A stretch of DNA of 64,000 nt from Myxococcales bacterium (GTDB lineage: Bacteria > Myxococcota_A > Polyangia > Haliangiales > Haliangiaceae). The position numbers and the translations under genes were made by a program. The notes beneath the pieces are model-generated. The model made no database searches. It saw only the letters and a program-made list of their open reading frames with translations, and had not been told where the DNA came from. Where the stretch lies: contig JADKKI010000002.1 of NCBI GenBank assembly GCA_016720595.1, positions 434,001 to 498,000 of the forward strand, given 5' to 3'. Below, in pieces: positions 9,661 through 18,725 of the stretch (the stretch's first letter is position 1; each line of letters opens with the position of its first letter).

Positions 9661-10425
9661 GTGCGTAGCTGCTCTGTCCTGGCGGTGGTCGCCCTCGCCG
9701 CGTGCTCCTCCCGATCGGGCGGATCGCGCAAGGTGCGGATCGCCGCGGCCTCGGACCTCCAGAAGGCGTTCACCGAGCTCGGCAAGGAGTTCGAGGACAA
9801 GACCAAGGTCAGCCCGGAGTTCAACTTCGGCTCGAGCGGCCTCCTCGCGAAGCAGATCGAGCAAGGCGCGCCGTTCTTCCTGTTCGCGGCAGCCAACAAG
9901 GACTTCGTCGCCCAGGTGGTCGCCACCGGGCGCTGCGATGGCACCACCGCTCGGCTCTACGCGCGCGGCAAGATCGTGGTGTGGACGGCGAGCGGCGGCC
10001 CCGCCCCCGTCAAGCTCGAGGATCTCGCGAAGCCCGAGTTTCGGCGGATCGCGATCGCGAACCCGGAGCACGCGCCGTACGGGCGCGCGGCCAAGCAGGC
10101 CCTCGAGAAGGCCGGCATCTGGTCGCAGATCGAGCCGCGCCTCGTGCTCGGCGACAACATCCAGGCGACGATGTTGTACGCGAAGGAGCACAACGTGGAC
10201 GCGGCGATCGTCGCGCTCTCGCTCGCGGTGGTGACCGATGGCGGCACCTCGCTGCCGATCGATCCGGCGAGCTACGACCCGCTCGATCAACAGCTCGTGG
10301 TGTGCGGCGCCGGCGAGGAGGCCGATGCGGCACGCCAGTTCGCCGACTTCGTGAGCTCGCGCGAGGGCCGCGAGGTCATGAGCCGCTACGGCTTCCAGCT
10401 CCCCGACGACAAGCGAACCCCATGA
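9661..10425 (+). CDS. modA: Molybdate ABC transporter substrate-binding lipoprotein ModA
   Basis: 254 residues from a GTG start. Signal sequence with lipobox LAAC (Cys at about 19), so it should be a lipid-anchored periplasmic binding protein. Family features of ModA: IAAASDLQKAF near the mature N-terminus, FNFGSSGLLAKQIEQGAP, IAIANPEHAPYGRAA and LVLGDNIQ. ModA captures molybdate (or tungstate) for the ModBC permease. No modB or modC gene is in the window, so the permease must be elsewhere if it is functional. The stop overlaps the start of the PLP-enzyme gene (ATGA), which puts it at the head of a plus-strand operon, divergent from the PhoB-like gene. Confidence 0.85.
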   Translation: MRSCSVLAVVALAACSSRSGGSRKVRIAAASDLQKAFTELGKEFEDKTKVSPEFNFGSSGLLAKQIEQGAPFFLFAAANKDFVAQVVATGRCDGTTARLYARGKIVVWTASGGPAPVKLEDLAKPEFRRIAIANPEHAPYGRAAKQALEKAGIWSQIEPRLVLGDNIQATMLYAKEHNVDAAIVALSLAVVTDGGTSLPIDPASYDPLDQQLVVCGAGEEADAARQFADFVSSREGREVMSRYGFQLPDDKRTP

Positions 10426-11552
10426 AGCCCGAAACGCTCGCCGCCCAGGCGCTGCATGCGATCGATGCCGCGACAGGGGCGATCGTCCCGCCGATCCACC
10501 TCTCCACCACGTTCGCGCGCGACGCCGACTATCAGCCCCGCGGCCCGACGTATGCGCGCGACGAGAGCCCCGCCCCCGTCCACGCGGAGCGCGTGCTGGC
10601 GGCGCTCGAGGGCGGCGCCGCGGCGATGGTGTTCTCCTCGGGCATGGCCGCCGCGTGTGCCGTGTTCCGCGCCGCATGTCGGCCCGGCGATCACGTGATC
10701 GCCCCGCGCGTCGGCTACTACGCGCTGCGCGGCTGGCTCGAGCGGTTCTGCGCGCGCTGGGGCGTGGGGTTCGATCTCGTGGACACCACGGATCTCGCGG
10801 CGGTCAAGGCGGCGCTCCGCCCGGGCACCACACGCCTGGTCTGGGTCGAGACCCCGGCGAACCCGACGTGGGAGCTGACGGATCTCTCGGCCGTGGCCGC
10901 CCTCGCCCACGCTGCGGGTGCGCGCCTCGCGGTGGACTCCACGACCGCCACGCCCGTGCACACCCGCCCGCTCGAGCACGGCGCAGATCTCGTCATGCAC
11001 TCGGCCACCAAGTACCTCGGTGGCCACTCCGATGTGCTGGCCGGTGCGCTGGTCACCGCGAAGCTCGACGACACGTGGGCCGAGCTCGCGCAGCTGCGCC
11101 ACGACGAGGGCGCGTGCATCGGGCCGATGGAGGCCTACCTCCTGCTGCGCGGGATGCGCACGCTGTACGCCCGCGTCGAGCGCTCGAGCCGCACCGCGTT
11201 CTGGCTCGCCGAGCGCCTGGCCGCGCTCCCCGACATCACGGTGCGCTACCCCGGCCTCGGAAGTCATCCGCAGCACGCGCTCGCGGCGCGGCAGATGCAA
11301 CGCGGCTACGGCAGCATGCTGTCGATCCAGGTCGGTGGCGCAGGCCCCGACGCGGCGCTCGGTGTGATCAAGCGCCTGCGCGTCTGGGTCCCGGCGACCT
11401 CGCTCGGCGGCGTGGAGAGCCTGGTCGAGCACCGGTACTCCGTCGAGGGTGCGAACACGCCCACGCCGCCTGACCTCCTCCGGCTCTCGGTCGGGCTCGA
11501 GCACGAGGATGATCTGTACGAGGATCTGCGCCTCGCCCTGGCGCAGCGATGA
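10422..11552 (+). CDS. PLP-dependent trans-sulfuration enzyme (cystathionine gamma-synthase/lyase family)
   Basis: 376 residues; ATG overlaps the modA stop. Cys/Met-metabolism PLP family: [12 protein letters not shown] near the N-terminus, YARDESP substrate/cofactor tyrosine region, [15 protein letters not shown] phosphate-binding segment, [13 protein letters not shown] and the PLP-lysine motif [15 protein letters not shown]. The C-terminal end has the usual SLGGVESL...RLSVGLE signature. Typical roles are cystathionine gamma-synthase, beta-lyase or methionine gamma-lyase; the exact reaction cannot be told from sequence alone. The stop overlaps the ATP-grasp start (ATGA), so the two products may act together on an amino-acid-derived substrate. 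Confidence 0.9.
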   Translation: MKPETLAAQALHAIDAATGAIVPPIHLSTTFARDADYQPRGPTYARDESPAPVHAERVLAALEGGAAAMVFSSGMAAACAVFRAACRPGDHVIAPRVGYYALRGWLERFCARWGVGFDLVDTTDLAAVKAALRPGTTRLVWVETPANPTWELTDLSAVAALAHAAGARLAVDSTTATPVHTRPLEHGADLVMHSATKYLGGHSDVLAGALVTAKLDDTWAELAQLRHDEGACIGPMEAYLLLRGMRTLYARVERSSRTAFWLAERLAALPDITVRYPGLGSHPQHALAARQMQRGYGSMLSIQVGGAGPDAALGVIKRLRVWVPATSLGGVESLVEHRYSVEGANTPTPPDLLRLSVGLEHEDDLYEDLRLALAQR

Positions 11553-12382
11553 GCCCGGCGCCGCGGCTGCGTGTCGCGACCTGCGAGACGCTCCCGGAGC
11601 TCGATGTCGACGCGGCGCCCCTCGCTGCCGCGCTCGCGGCCGCGGGGATCGAGGCCGAGCTGCTCGCGTGGGATGACCCGGCCGTCGACTGGGACCTCCC
11701 GATCCCGACGATCCTGCGCTCGACCTGGAACTACGCCCTCGACGTCACGGGATTCCTCGCCTGGGTCGATCGGGTCGCGGCCGCCGCGCCGCTGTGGAAC
11801 CCACCCGACATCGTCCGCGGCAACGTCCACAAGCGATACCTGGTCGAGCTCGCGGCGCGCGGCGTGGGCGTGGTGCCGACCACGCTGGTCGAGCGTGGCC
11901 AGACCGTCGCCCTGCCCTCGCGCAAGATCGTGATCAAGCCCGAGGTCGGCGCCGGCTCGCTCGGCGCGCGCGTGTTCGAGCCCGGCGATCCCGAGGCCGC
12001 GCGTCACCTCGCCGCGCTGACCGCGATCGGCGCCGCGCTCGTCCAGCCGTACCTCGACTCCGTCGATGACTATGGCGAACGCTCGCTGGTGTGGATCGAC
12101 GGCGCGCTCTCGCACGCGATCCGCAAGACACCGCGCTTCGCCGGCGACGACGAGCGCGTCGACGGTCCGTTCCCGATCGCGGATGACGAGCGCGCACTCG
12201 CGGAGGCCGCCCTCGCCCCGGTGGCGGACCGCATCCTCTACGGCCGGGTCGATCTCGCGCGCGATGAGGCCAACCGGCCCGTGGTGATGGAGCTCGAGCT
12301 CGTGGAACCGTCGCTGTTCTTCGCCCGCCAGCCGGGATCCGCGGACCGGTTCGCCGCGGCGCTACGCAAGCGCCTGGGCTAG
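11549..12382 (+). CDS. ATP-grasp domain protein
   Basis: 277 residues, ATGA overlap with the preceding PLP-enzyme gene. The N-terminal pre-ATP-grasp part has the LRSTWNYALD motif common to glutathione-synthetase-like ATP-grasp proteins of unknown role. The core has KIVIKPEVGAGSLGARVF (ATP-binding lysine and glycine loop), YGERSLVWIDGALSHAIRK, and the metal-binding end GRVDLARDE...VVMELELVEPSLFF. Such enzymes ligate a carboxylate to an amine or thiol through an acyl phosphate. Substrate unknown; linkage to a trans-sulfuration enzyme hints at an amino acid or peptide. The last 21 bases overlap the convergent BtuF-like gene. Confidence 0.85.
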   Translation: MSPAPRLRVATCETLPELDVDAAPLAAALAAAGIEAELLAWDDPAVDWDLPIPTILRSTWNYALDVTGFLAWVDRVAAAAPLWNPPDIVRGNVHKRYLVELAARGVGVVPTTLVERGQTVALPSRKIVIKPEVGAGSLGARVFEPGDPEAARHLAALTAIGAALVQPYLDSVDDYGERSLVWIDGALSHAIRKTPRFAGDDERVDGPFPIADDERALAEAALAPVADRILYGRVDLARDEANRPVVMELELVEPSLFFARQPGSADRFAAALRKRLG

Positions 12383-13201
12383 CCTGTCGATCGCGTCGAT
12401 CGTCCAGGCGCCGTACCAGAACAGATCCTTGCCGGAGACCCGCACGATCCGCGCGGCCGGAAGCGCCTCCCGGAGCAGTGCCTCGTCGCCGGCCGAGAAC
12501 GCATGCGGTTCGTCGGGCAGGATCACGAGCTCGGGCGCGCGGCTGCGGACCTCGTCGAGCGTGACCCGCGGATAGCGAACGTCGCGCCCCGAGGTGTCGC
12601 GTGGCGCCTCCTTGCCGAGGTCCGCCGCGAGCGGATAGAGCCGCAGCCGGTCCCCGAACGCATTCACGATCCCCACACGTGCGAGCACGTCCGAGCCGAA
12701 GGTATCGGCGTTGAGCGTCATCAGCGGATCCATCCAGATCGGGATGAACGCGCGGCGAGTAGGCGGTGGCGGCGCCGCGAGCTCGTAGCCGCGCTTGATC
12801 AGTGCCCGTGCGATCGGATCCTTGTCGACCCCGAGGATCCGCGCGATCCGCGCCACGTGACCCACCCCCTGCTCCACCCGCCGGGGCAGCGACACGAACA
12901 CCGGCACCCGGGCGGCGAGCGCCTCGAGAGCCACCCTCGAGTTCTCCTCCTGGTTCGCGATCACGAGGTGTGGCGCGAGGGCGAGCACGGCCTCGACGTC
13001 GACGTCCTTGGTCCCGCCGACCGTCGGCACATGGGCGACTTCGGGGCTGTCGCAGTAGGTGGTCCGCCCGACCAGCCGGCCGACCTGGCCCAGCGCGACC
13101 AGGCTGTGGGTATCGCTCGGGACCAGCGACACGATCCGCTGGGGCGGATGGATGAACACCAGGGCCCGCCCCAGATCGTCGGTCAGCTTCAAGCTCGGCA
13201 C
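12362..13201 (-). CDS. BtuF-like helical-backbone metal receptor protein
   Basis: 279 residues. Class III periplasmic-binding-protein fold: RIVSLVPSDTHSLVALG, GRTTYCDSP, VPTVGGTKDVDVEAVLALAPHLVIA and a second lobe with DVLARVGIVNAFGD and LVILPDEPHAFS. This is the family of cobalamin (BtuF) and iron-siderophore receptors. The annotated protein begins MPSLKLTDDLGR with no signal peptide, so either it is cytoplasmic or it belongs to the stand-alone 'cobalamin-binding' proteins without an adjacent permease. No ABC permease or ATPase lies nearby. Its 3' end overlaps the ATP-grasp gene tail to tail by 21 bases. Confidence 0.8.
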   Translation of the reverse strand: MPSLKLTDDLGRALVFIHPPQRIVSLVPSDTHSLVALGQVGRLVGRTTYCDSPEVAHVPTVGGTKDVDVEAVLALAPHLVIANQEENSRVALEALAARVPVFVSLPRRVEQGVGHVARIARILGVDKDPIARALIKRGYELAAPPPPTRRAFIPIWMDPLMTLNADTFGSDVLARVGIVNAFGDRLRLYPLAADLGKEAPRDTSGRDVRYPRVTLDEVRSRAPELVILPDEPHAFSAGDEALLREALPAARIVRVSGKDLFWYGAWTIDAIDRLAQALA

Positions 13202-13236
13202 GCGGCAGGTATACCCCAGCGTGCTAAGGTCGCGTC

Positions 13237-13593
13237 GTGGGTAAGCCCGCAGCCGAAGATCCCATGGTGGCCAAGGCGTTCGACGCCGAGAGTCACGAGG
13301 ACCTCGCCCGCGCCGTCGACAAGCTGACGCCGGACGAGGCCGTGTACTTCCTGACCAAGCTGGAGGCCGCGATCCGGAAGCGGAAGATCCAGATCACGGG
13401 CTACCTGGTCGCGATGCTGACCTGGGTGCTCGGGATGATGGGCGCCCTCGTCTGGTACGGCACCCACGATGGCTTCGTCGGCTGGGTGTTCATCGCACCG
13501 TTCGCCGTCGTCGGTGTGGTCTTGTTCGCGTTCGGCAAGTGGGCCGACCGGGCCGGGACACCGCCCCCGCCCGAGCCCAGCCCCAAGGTATAG
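13237..13593 (+). CDS. Small two-helix membrane protein
   Basis: 118 residues from a GTG start. Residues 1-45 are charged and amphipathic (LTPDEAVYFLTKLEAAIRKRK), then two hydrophobic helices (about 51-71 and 77-97), with a Pro-rich tail PPPPEPSPKV. Similar small proteins with a 'KLxxAIRKRK' helix before two transmembrane segments occur in myxobacteria, but I know no function. Separated by 35 bases from the divergent BtuF-like gene and 8 bases upstream of the PQQ dehydrogenase gene. Confidence 0.7.
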   Translation: MGKPAAEDPMVAKAFDAESHEDLARAVDKLTPDEAVYFLTKLEAAIRKRKIQITGYLVAMLTWVLGMMGALVWYGTHDGFVGWVFIAPFAVVGVVLFAFGKWADRAGTPPPPEPSPKV

Positions 13594-13601
13594 TCGTTCC
13601 C

Positions 13602-14813
13602 ATGAGGAACCTCGCCTCCGTGGTCGCGGTGCTGTCGCTGGTCGGTGCCTGCGGCGGCAACAAGAAGTCGGAGCCGGAGGACGCGCGGACGATCGACGCA
13701 CCGCCGGCCTGTACGAGCCCGATCGCCGGGACCACGATCACGGCGCGCCAGATCGGTCAGGTCCCCGGCGGCGCGATGCTCGCGACCTCACCGCCAGGAG
13801 ATCCTCGCCTGTTCGTGGTCGACCAGACCGGCCTGATCCGGATCTTCGACGGCGAGCAGCTCCAGGCGGATGCGTTCCTGGACATCTCCAACGACATCGT
13901 CGCGGGCGGCGAACAGGGCCTGCTCGGCCTCGCGTTCCACCCGCAGTACGCCGCCAACGGCCTGTTCTTCGTCTACTACACGCTCTCGAACGCCAACGTC
14001 ATCGCCCGCTGCAACGTGAGCGCCACCAACCCGGGCAAGGCGATGGGCTGCACACCGATCCTCTCGGTGCCCGACTTCGCCGGCAACCACAACGGCGGCA
14101 TGATCGAGTTCGGCAAGGACGGCTATCTCTACATCGGCACCGGAGACGGCGGCGGTGGCGGCGATCCACAGCGGACCGCGCAGAACCTCGGAAACCTGCT
14201 CGGCAAGATCCTGCGCATCGACGTGAACGGGCGCGATGCGGGCAAGGAGTACGCGGTTCCCGCCGACAACCCGTTCCACACCGAGGTGTGGATGTACGGC
14301 CTCCGCAATCCGTGGCGCTGGTCCTTCGATACCAACGGCGACATCTGGATCGGCGACGTCGGTCAGGGCGTGACCGAGGAGGTCGACGTCCTCACGCCGA
14401 GCGAACAGAAGGGCGCGAACCTCGGGTGGAGCATCTACGAGGGCACGAACTGCTGCATGACCCAGGGCGACAAGTGCACGCAGAGCGGCACGCAGGCGGC
14501 CTGCAGCCCAGCGAACATCGTGATGCCGAAGGACTCGCGCACCCACGGCAACGGCTGGCTCGCGATCATCGGCGGCCAGGTCTATCGCGGTGTCTGCTTT
14601 CCGGACATGGTCGGCTGGTACTTCTACACGGACAACAGCCGCGGTCGGCTCGTCAAGGCGCGGCTCAAGCCCGATGGCAGCCTCGAGACCGTGGACGTGC
14701 CGGGCTCGTTCCCGAACAACCCGGCGAGCTTGCATGCCGATTCGCGGGGCGAGCTGTACATCACGACCGCGACCAACCCGGGCCGGATCTATCACCTCGA
14801 GGCGAGCCCCTGA
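13602..14813 (+). CDS. PQQ-dependent sugar dehydrogenase-like lipoprotein
   Basis: 403 residues. Signal sequence with lipobox (Cys at about 16, VGAC), then a six-bladed beta-propeller of the glucose/sorbosone dehydrogenase family: GGEQGLLGLAFHPQY, NHNGGMIEFGKDGYLYIGTGDGG (split motif), NLLGKILRIDVNG, YGLRNPWRWSFD, DVGQGVTEEVD. These are the propeller and calcium/PQQ region signatures. It likely oxidises aldose sugars in the periplasm and passes electrons to the respiratory chain; the substrate is not predictable. An upstream in-frame extension exists but the ATG at 13602 directly begins the signal peptide, so it was chosen. Confidence 0.88.
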   Translation: MRNLASVVAVLSLVGACGGNKKSEPEDARTIDAPPACTSPIAGTTITARQIGQVPGGAMLATSPPGDPRLFVVDQTGLIRIFDGEQLQADAFLDISNDIVAGGEQGLLGLAFHPQYAANGLFFVYYTLSNANVIARCNVSATNPGKAMGCTPILSVPDFAGNHNGGMIEFGKDGYLYIGTGDGGGGGDPQRTAQNLGNLLGKILRIDVNGRDAGKEYAVPADNPFHTEVWMYGLRNPWRWSFDTNGDIWIGDVGQGVTEEVDVLTPSEQKGANLGWSIYEGTNCCMTQGDKCTQSGTQAACSPANIVMPKDSRTHGNGWLAIIGGQVYRGVCFPDMVGWYFYTDNSRGRLVKARLKPDGSLETVDVPGSFPNNPASLHADSRGELYITTATNPGRIYHLEASP

Positions 14814-15664
14814 AGGCGCGCACGCTGCGGCTCGCGACCAGCCTCGACTACAATGTCCTCGAGTGGGAGGGGCCGCGCGAGCGCACGTTCCTCCTGGTCC
14901 ACGGCTTCACGGATCTCGCCGCGGGCTGGCGCTCGGTCGCCGAGCGGCTCACCAAGCACGGGAGGGTGGTTGCACCCGATCTCCGCGGCCACGGTGACAG
15001 CGGCCGCGTCGGCGACGGCGGCTACTACTACTTCATGGACTACGTCGCCGATCTGGACGATGTGGTCGCACAGACGGCGACCGGCGAGCTCGTGCTCGTC
15101 GGTCACTCGATGGGTGGCAGCGTGTGTGGCTACTGGGCCGGCACGCGCCCGGAGAAGGTCGCACGCCTCGCGCTGATCGAGGGCCTCGGCCCACCCGACA
15201 TGGCGAACATGGACGGCCCGATCCGGACCCAGATGTGGATCGACGCGTGGAAGGCCGCGCGTGGGAAGCCGCAGAAGACCATGCCGTCGATCGAGGCGGC
15301 GGCGCAGAAGCTCCTCGCCAAGGATCCCCTGCTGTCCGCCCCACTCGCCCACGAGCTCGCGGAGGCCGGCACGCGTGCCGTCGACGGCGGCCGCGCGTGG
15401 AAGCACGATCCGCTGCACCTCACCATGGGCCCCTACCCGTACCGGCTCGATACCGCGATCAAGTACTGGAACCGGATCACCTGCCCCACGTTGATCGTCG
15501 ACGGCGCCGACTCCGAGCTCAACCTACCGATCGCGGAGCGGGCCGCGCGTCGCGCCCAGTTCGCGAACCATCGCCACGTGGTGATCGCTGGCGCCGGCCA
15601 CGCGGTGCAGCGCCACCAGCCGGCGGCGCTCGCCGAGCACCTGATCGCGCTACTCGGTCCCTAG
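14810..15664 (+). CDS. Alpha/beta hydrolase, probably CTG start
   Basis: About 284 residues. Alpha/beta-hydrolase signatures: TFLLVHGFTDLAAGW (oxyanion region), APDLRGHGDS, nucleophile elbow VGHSMGGSV, late Asp in LIVDGADSE and His in GAGHAVQRHQP. Typical activities are ester, epoxide or lipid hydrolysis; specificity unknown. There is no ATG, GTG or TTG in frame between the upstream dehydrogenase sequence and the conserved strand. A CTG at 14810 overlaps the dehydrogenase stop (CTGA) and has a GAGGCGAG sequence just upstream, so translational coupling from CTG is the best reading. The 3' end overlaps the convergent histidine kinase gene by 15 bases. Confidence 0.85.
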   Translation: MKARTLRLATSLDYNVLEWEGPRERTFLLVHGFTDLAAGWRSVAERLTKHGRVVAPDLRGHGDSGRVGDGGYYYFMDYVADLDDVVAQTATGELVLVGHSMGGSVCGYWAGTRPEKVARLALIEGLGPPDMANMDGPIRTQMWIDAWKAARGKPQKTMPSIEAAAQKLLAKDPLLSAPLAHELAEAGTRAVDGGRAWKHDPLHLTMGPYPYRLDTAIKYWNRITCPTLIVDGADSELNLPIAERAARRAQFANHRHVVIAGAGHAVQRHQPAALAEHLIALLGP

Positions 15665-17047
15665 CTCCGGCGGCAGCTCCACCACCGGCACGTCGATCTG
15701 GGCCGTGCTGCGGCCCTGCCAGACGCGCGGCACGAGCACGCGAAACGTCGAGCCCTTCCCCACCGTCGAATCGAGCTCGAGATCGCAGGCGAGCAGCGCG
15801 GTCAGCTGCGTCACCAGCGCGAGACCGAGCCCGACGCCCCCGTAGCCCTTCGCATCGCCCCGCTCCGCCTGCCGGAACGGCTCGAAGATCTTCGCCCGGT
15901 CCTCGGGCGCGATCCCGATGCCCGTATCGACGACCTCCAGCACCACGTGCCGTTCCGCCGCCTTCGCACGGACGGTGACCCGTCCGCCCTCCGGCGTGAA
16001 CTTGACCGCGTTCGCGATCAGGTTGACCAGCACGTGCGCGAGCCAGCGCTCGTCTGACAGCACGCTCGGGAGGGTGTCGGGGACATCGACGTCGAGGGTC
16101 AGCCGCTTGGTGCCCACGATCCACGAGGTCGACGCGGTGACGCGCTCGACGAGAGCGATCACATCCACCGGCCCGGGGCGGGCGTCGATCTTGCCGGCCT
16201 CCGCGCGGGTCAGCTGCAGGACGTCATCCACGAGCTGCAGCAGGGACTGTGCGCTGCGCTTGATCGACGCGAGTGCGTCCTTCTGGCGATCCGTCACGGG
16301 ACCATAGACGCCCGCGGCGATCACGTCCGAGAGGCCCTGGACGCCATGGATCGGCGTCCGCAGCTCGTGGGTCATCGAAGCCACGAACTGGCTGCGCTGG
16401 GTGGCCGCCTCGATCAGCTGTCGAGTCCGCTTCTCGAGGTCGGACTCCTTGCGGCGCAGCAGGCGCAGCGTCGCAGCTGCGAAGAAGCCGGGCACGCCCA
16501 CCACGAGCGCGCAGTAGGCGATCGCCGTGATCGCGTACCCCACACTGGGCTCGAGCCCGGGCGCTCCCGGCACCGGCGTGGGCGGTAACACGCCGGTGGT
16601 CATCAGGATCAACATCACCGCGAAGCTCACGACGATCAGCGACGCCATCACGATCGTGATCGCCAGGTTCGAGAGCAACGACAGCACGGTCACGACGATC
16701 ACGTACGTCGGCAACAGCGGGCTGTACGGGCCGCCCGTGAAGTAGATCGCGGCGGTCAGCAGCACCACGTCCGCGACGGTGTTGAGCCCCTGGGTCTCCA
16801 TCACCCACCGGTCGCGCGCGAGGCCGAGCCACGCGAGCGAGTTGGTGAGCAGCTTGACCGAGACCAGCGTGATGTACGCCCACTTCCATGGGGTCAGGCC
16901 AAGGAACGCCGCGGAGGCCGCGAGCACCGCGAAGCCGATCGCCACGGCAAAGCCGCTCCAGACGCCGTACCAGAGCTTCTGCCGATTCGCCGGCGCCGCC
17001 ATCTCCGCGAGCGCGGCGCCGAGGGCGCCGGGGACACGGGAGCGCAT
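15650..17047 (-). CDS. Membrane sensor histidine kinase
   Basis: 465 residues. About six hydrophobic helices fill residues 27-198 with no large periplasmic domain, suggesting sensing in or near the membrane. A short coiled linker precedes HisKA with His227 (FVASMTHELRTPIHGVQG) and HATPase motifs NLIANAVKFTPEGG, DTGIGIAPED, GGVGLGLALV. All catalytic residues are present. It begins 12 bases after the stop of a single-domain receiver gene, which is therefore its likely partner. The signal is unknown. Confidence 0.88.
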   Translation of the reverse strand: MRSRVPGALGAALAEMAAPANRQKLWYGVWSGFAVAIGFAVLAASAAFLGLTPWKWAYITLVSVKLLTNSLAWLGLARDRWVMETQGLNTVADVVLLTAAIYFTGGPYSPLLPTYVIVVTVLSLLSNLAITIVMASLIVVSFAVMLILMTTGVLPPTPVPGAPGLEPSVGYAITAIAYCALVVGVPGFFAAATLRLLRRKESDLEKRTRQLIEAATQRSQFVASMTHELRTPIHGVQGLSDVIAAGVYGPVTDRQKDALASIKRSAQSLLQLVDDVLQLTRAEAGKIDARPGPVDVIALVERVTASTSWIVGTKRLTLDVDVPDTLPSVLSDERWLAHVLVNLIANAVKFTPEGGRVTVRAKAAERHVVLEVVDTGIGIAPEDRAKIFEPFRQAERGDAKGYGGVGLGLALVTQLTALLACDLELDSTVGKGSTFRVLVPRVWQGRSTAQIDVPVVELPPELGTE

Positions 17048-17059
17048 CGTCGGGGCGTC

Positions 17060-17455
17060 CTACACTTCACCGAGCAGCTGACGGACCGTGGCCAGCAGCT
17101 GCACGAGATCAAACGGCTTGGAGAGATATCCGTCAGCGAGCGTTCCGAGCTGGATCGTGCGGTTCGATTGATCCCGATCGGTATAGACCGCCGACATCAG
17201 CACGATCGGGATGTGCTTGCCCTCGGGTCGTCCTTTGATCTCGCGGACCAGCTCGAAGCCGTTCTTGCGCGGGAGCTGGACATCGACGAGGAGCAGGTCC
17301 GGCGCATCGAGCTCGAACCGCTCGATGCCCTCGGGGCCCGACGACGCGGCGAAGGTCGCATAGCCGTTCGCCGCGAGAAAATCAGACAGGATCATCTGAT
17401 TCACGGGATCATCCTCGACGACCAGGATCTTCTTCACGCCCGGCGAGGTTAGCAC
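17060..17455 (-). CDS. Single-domain response regulator
   Basis: 131 residues, just a receiver domain: acidic pair in VVEDDPVNQ, phospho-acceptor Asp58 in LLVDVQLPRKNG, conserved Ser in IVLMSAV and Lys in LSKPFD. No output domain, like CheY or the DivK-type receivers that act by protein contact or in phosphorelays. Lies between an unknown protein gene (3 bases upstream) and the membrane kinase gene (12 bases downstream) in a minus-strand operon. Confidence 0.9.
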   Translation of the reverse strand: MLTSPGVKKILVVEDDPVNQMILSDFLAANGYATFAASSGPEGIERFELDAPDLLLVDVQLPRKNGFELVREIKGRPEGKHIPIVLMSAVYTDRDQSNRTIQLGTLADGYLSKPFDLVQLLATVRQLLGEV

Positions 17456-17458
17456 GCT

Positions 17459-18718
17459 CTACGTGAAGCGATTCGAGCTGACGGGGCCACCGGCCCACAG
17501 GCGCGACCGAGGGCCCGGTGCGGGCGGCCACGTGCCAGCGACGAGTGCCTCCCAGCGCGCGGCTTGATCGGCGACGAGCTCGCTGGGCTCGAGCGCCGGG
17601 CTCGAGACCACCGACGCGGCGACATCCTCGATGCTACGCTCGTCCGCGCCCCAGGCCGGCACCAGGGATTGATAGAACAGCGTCGTGACGTCGGGCGCGA
17701 TCGGACTATCGACCGTCCAGGGCGAGGCGTGTGCATACACGATCTGATCGGGCCGGCGCTGGAACAGCTGGGGTGCGTAGTGCAGCGGCAGGGTCTGCAG
17801 GTCGTAGAGCACCACGAGCCCAGGCGCAGGGACGCCGACGGCGGGCCACGGCGCCCGCGGGATCCCGAGGCGGAGCGCGATCGCCTCGGCGAGGATCTCG
17901 TCGTCGCGGAGCTGCGGCGCATAGACGCACGGCAGGTCGAGCCCCTTGACCAGTGACACCAGCCGATCGATGCCGGTCACCACCAGGGGCAGTGAGTCTG
18001 CCAGCCACGCGTAGCGCCCATGCATCGGGTCGTCGAAGCCGTACGGCGACTGGTGCGTGAGGAGACTCCCCGTGAGCACGTAGGTCCAGCCGCGCAGGTC
18101 CTGCGGATCGAGCGGACAGGTGCCGGCGACGCGGTCCGCGCGCCCGACGATCCCCGCGATCGTCGCGTGCAGGCTCTCGGTGTCGGTGCCACCCGGAGTG
18201 AGGGACGGCAGCACGGCACGCGCGACGTCGAGCCGCCCGCTCATCGCGGCGTTGTAGGCATGGAGGTAGCGCGGGAGGTAGCTCCGCGCGCGCAGCGCCG
18301 GGTAGCCCTCGAGCACCTCGAACGCATCCGGGTGACGGAGCGCCGATTCGAGGGCCGAGACCAGCTCGCACACCACCTCCTCGCTCTCGCCGACCAGCGC
18401 GAGACAATGCCAGAGGATGGTCGCGGCGATCTCGGGCAAGCCGAGGTCGATCAGCTCGTAGCCGAGCTGGTACATGCGATCTGGACTGTCCGGGTCTCGG
18501 ACCGCCGCCATCGCGGCGTCCACGATCTCCGTGGCGCCTCGAGAGGCGAGCAGCTCGGCGAACATCGCGAGCCAGCGCGGGAGCTCGGCGCGAGCCAACC
18601 GCTTGCCGCGCGGCCACTCGAGGATGACGCGGACACGGGCGAACGCCGGCAACACCTCGCCCGAGGCGATCAGCTGCTTGATCGCCTCGGCCTCGGCAAC
18701 GGATGAGTCCTCTGCCAT
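17459..18718 (-). CDS. Unknown protein with helical-repeat N-terminal half
   Basis: 419 residues, no signal peptide or membrane helix. Residues 1-200 are alpha-helical in paired segments (AFARVRVILEWPRGKRLAR, YELIDLGLPEIAATILWHC), like TPR/SEL1-style repeats. The second half alternates hydrophobic strands and helices (LPLVVTGIDRL, LPCVYAPQLRDDEILAEAI, LVVLYDLQTLPLHY), suggesting a Rossmann-like domain. I do not recognise the family. It is 3 bases from the receiver gene and 7 bases from the SDR gene, so it may be an upstream or downstream part of that signalling operon. Confidence 0.75.
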   Translation of the reverse strand: MAEDSSVAEAEAIKQLIASGEVLPAFARVRVILEWPRGKRLARAELPRWLAMFAELLASRGATEIVDAAMAAVRDPDSPDRMYQLGYELIDLGLPEIAATILWHCLALVGESEEVVCELVSALESALRHPDAFEVLEGYPALRARSYLPRYLHAYNAAMSGRLDVARAVLPSLTPGGTDTESLHATIAGIVGRADRVAGTCPLDPQDLRGWTYVLTGSLLTHQSPYGFDDPMHGRYAWLADSLPLVVTGIDRLVSLVKGLDLPCVYAPQLRDDEILAEAIALRLGIPRAPWPAVGVPAPGLVVLYDLQTLPLHYAPQLFQRRPDQIVYAHASPWTVDSPIAPDVTTLFYQSLVPAWGADERSIEDVAASVVSSPALEPSELVADQAARWEALVAGTWPPAPGPRSRLWAGGPVSSNRFT

Positions 18719-18725
18719 CGTCGGC

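Noticed and set aside
9661..10425. Substrate-binding protein next to PhoRB considered as phosphate-binding PstS
   Set aside because: NPEHAPYGRAA, GSSGLLAKQIEQGAP and overall length fit ModA rather than PstS.
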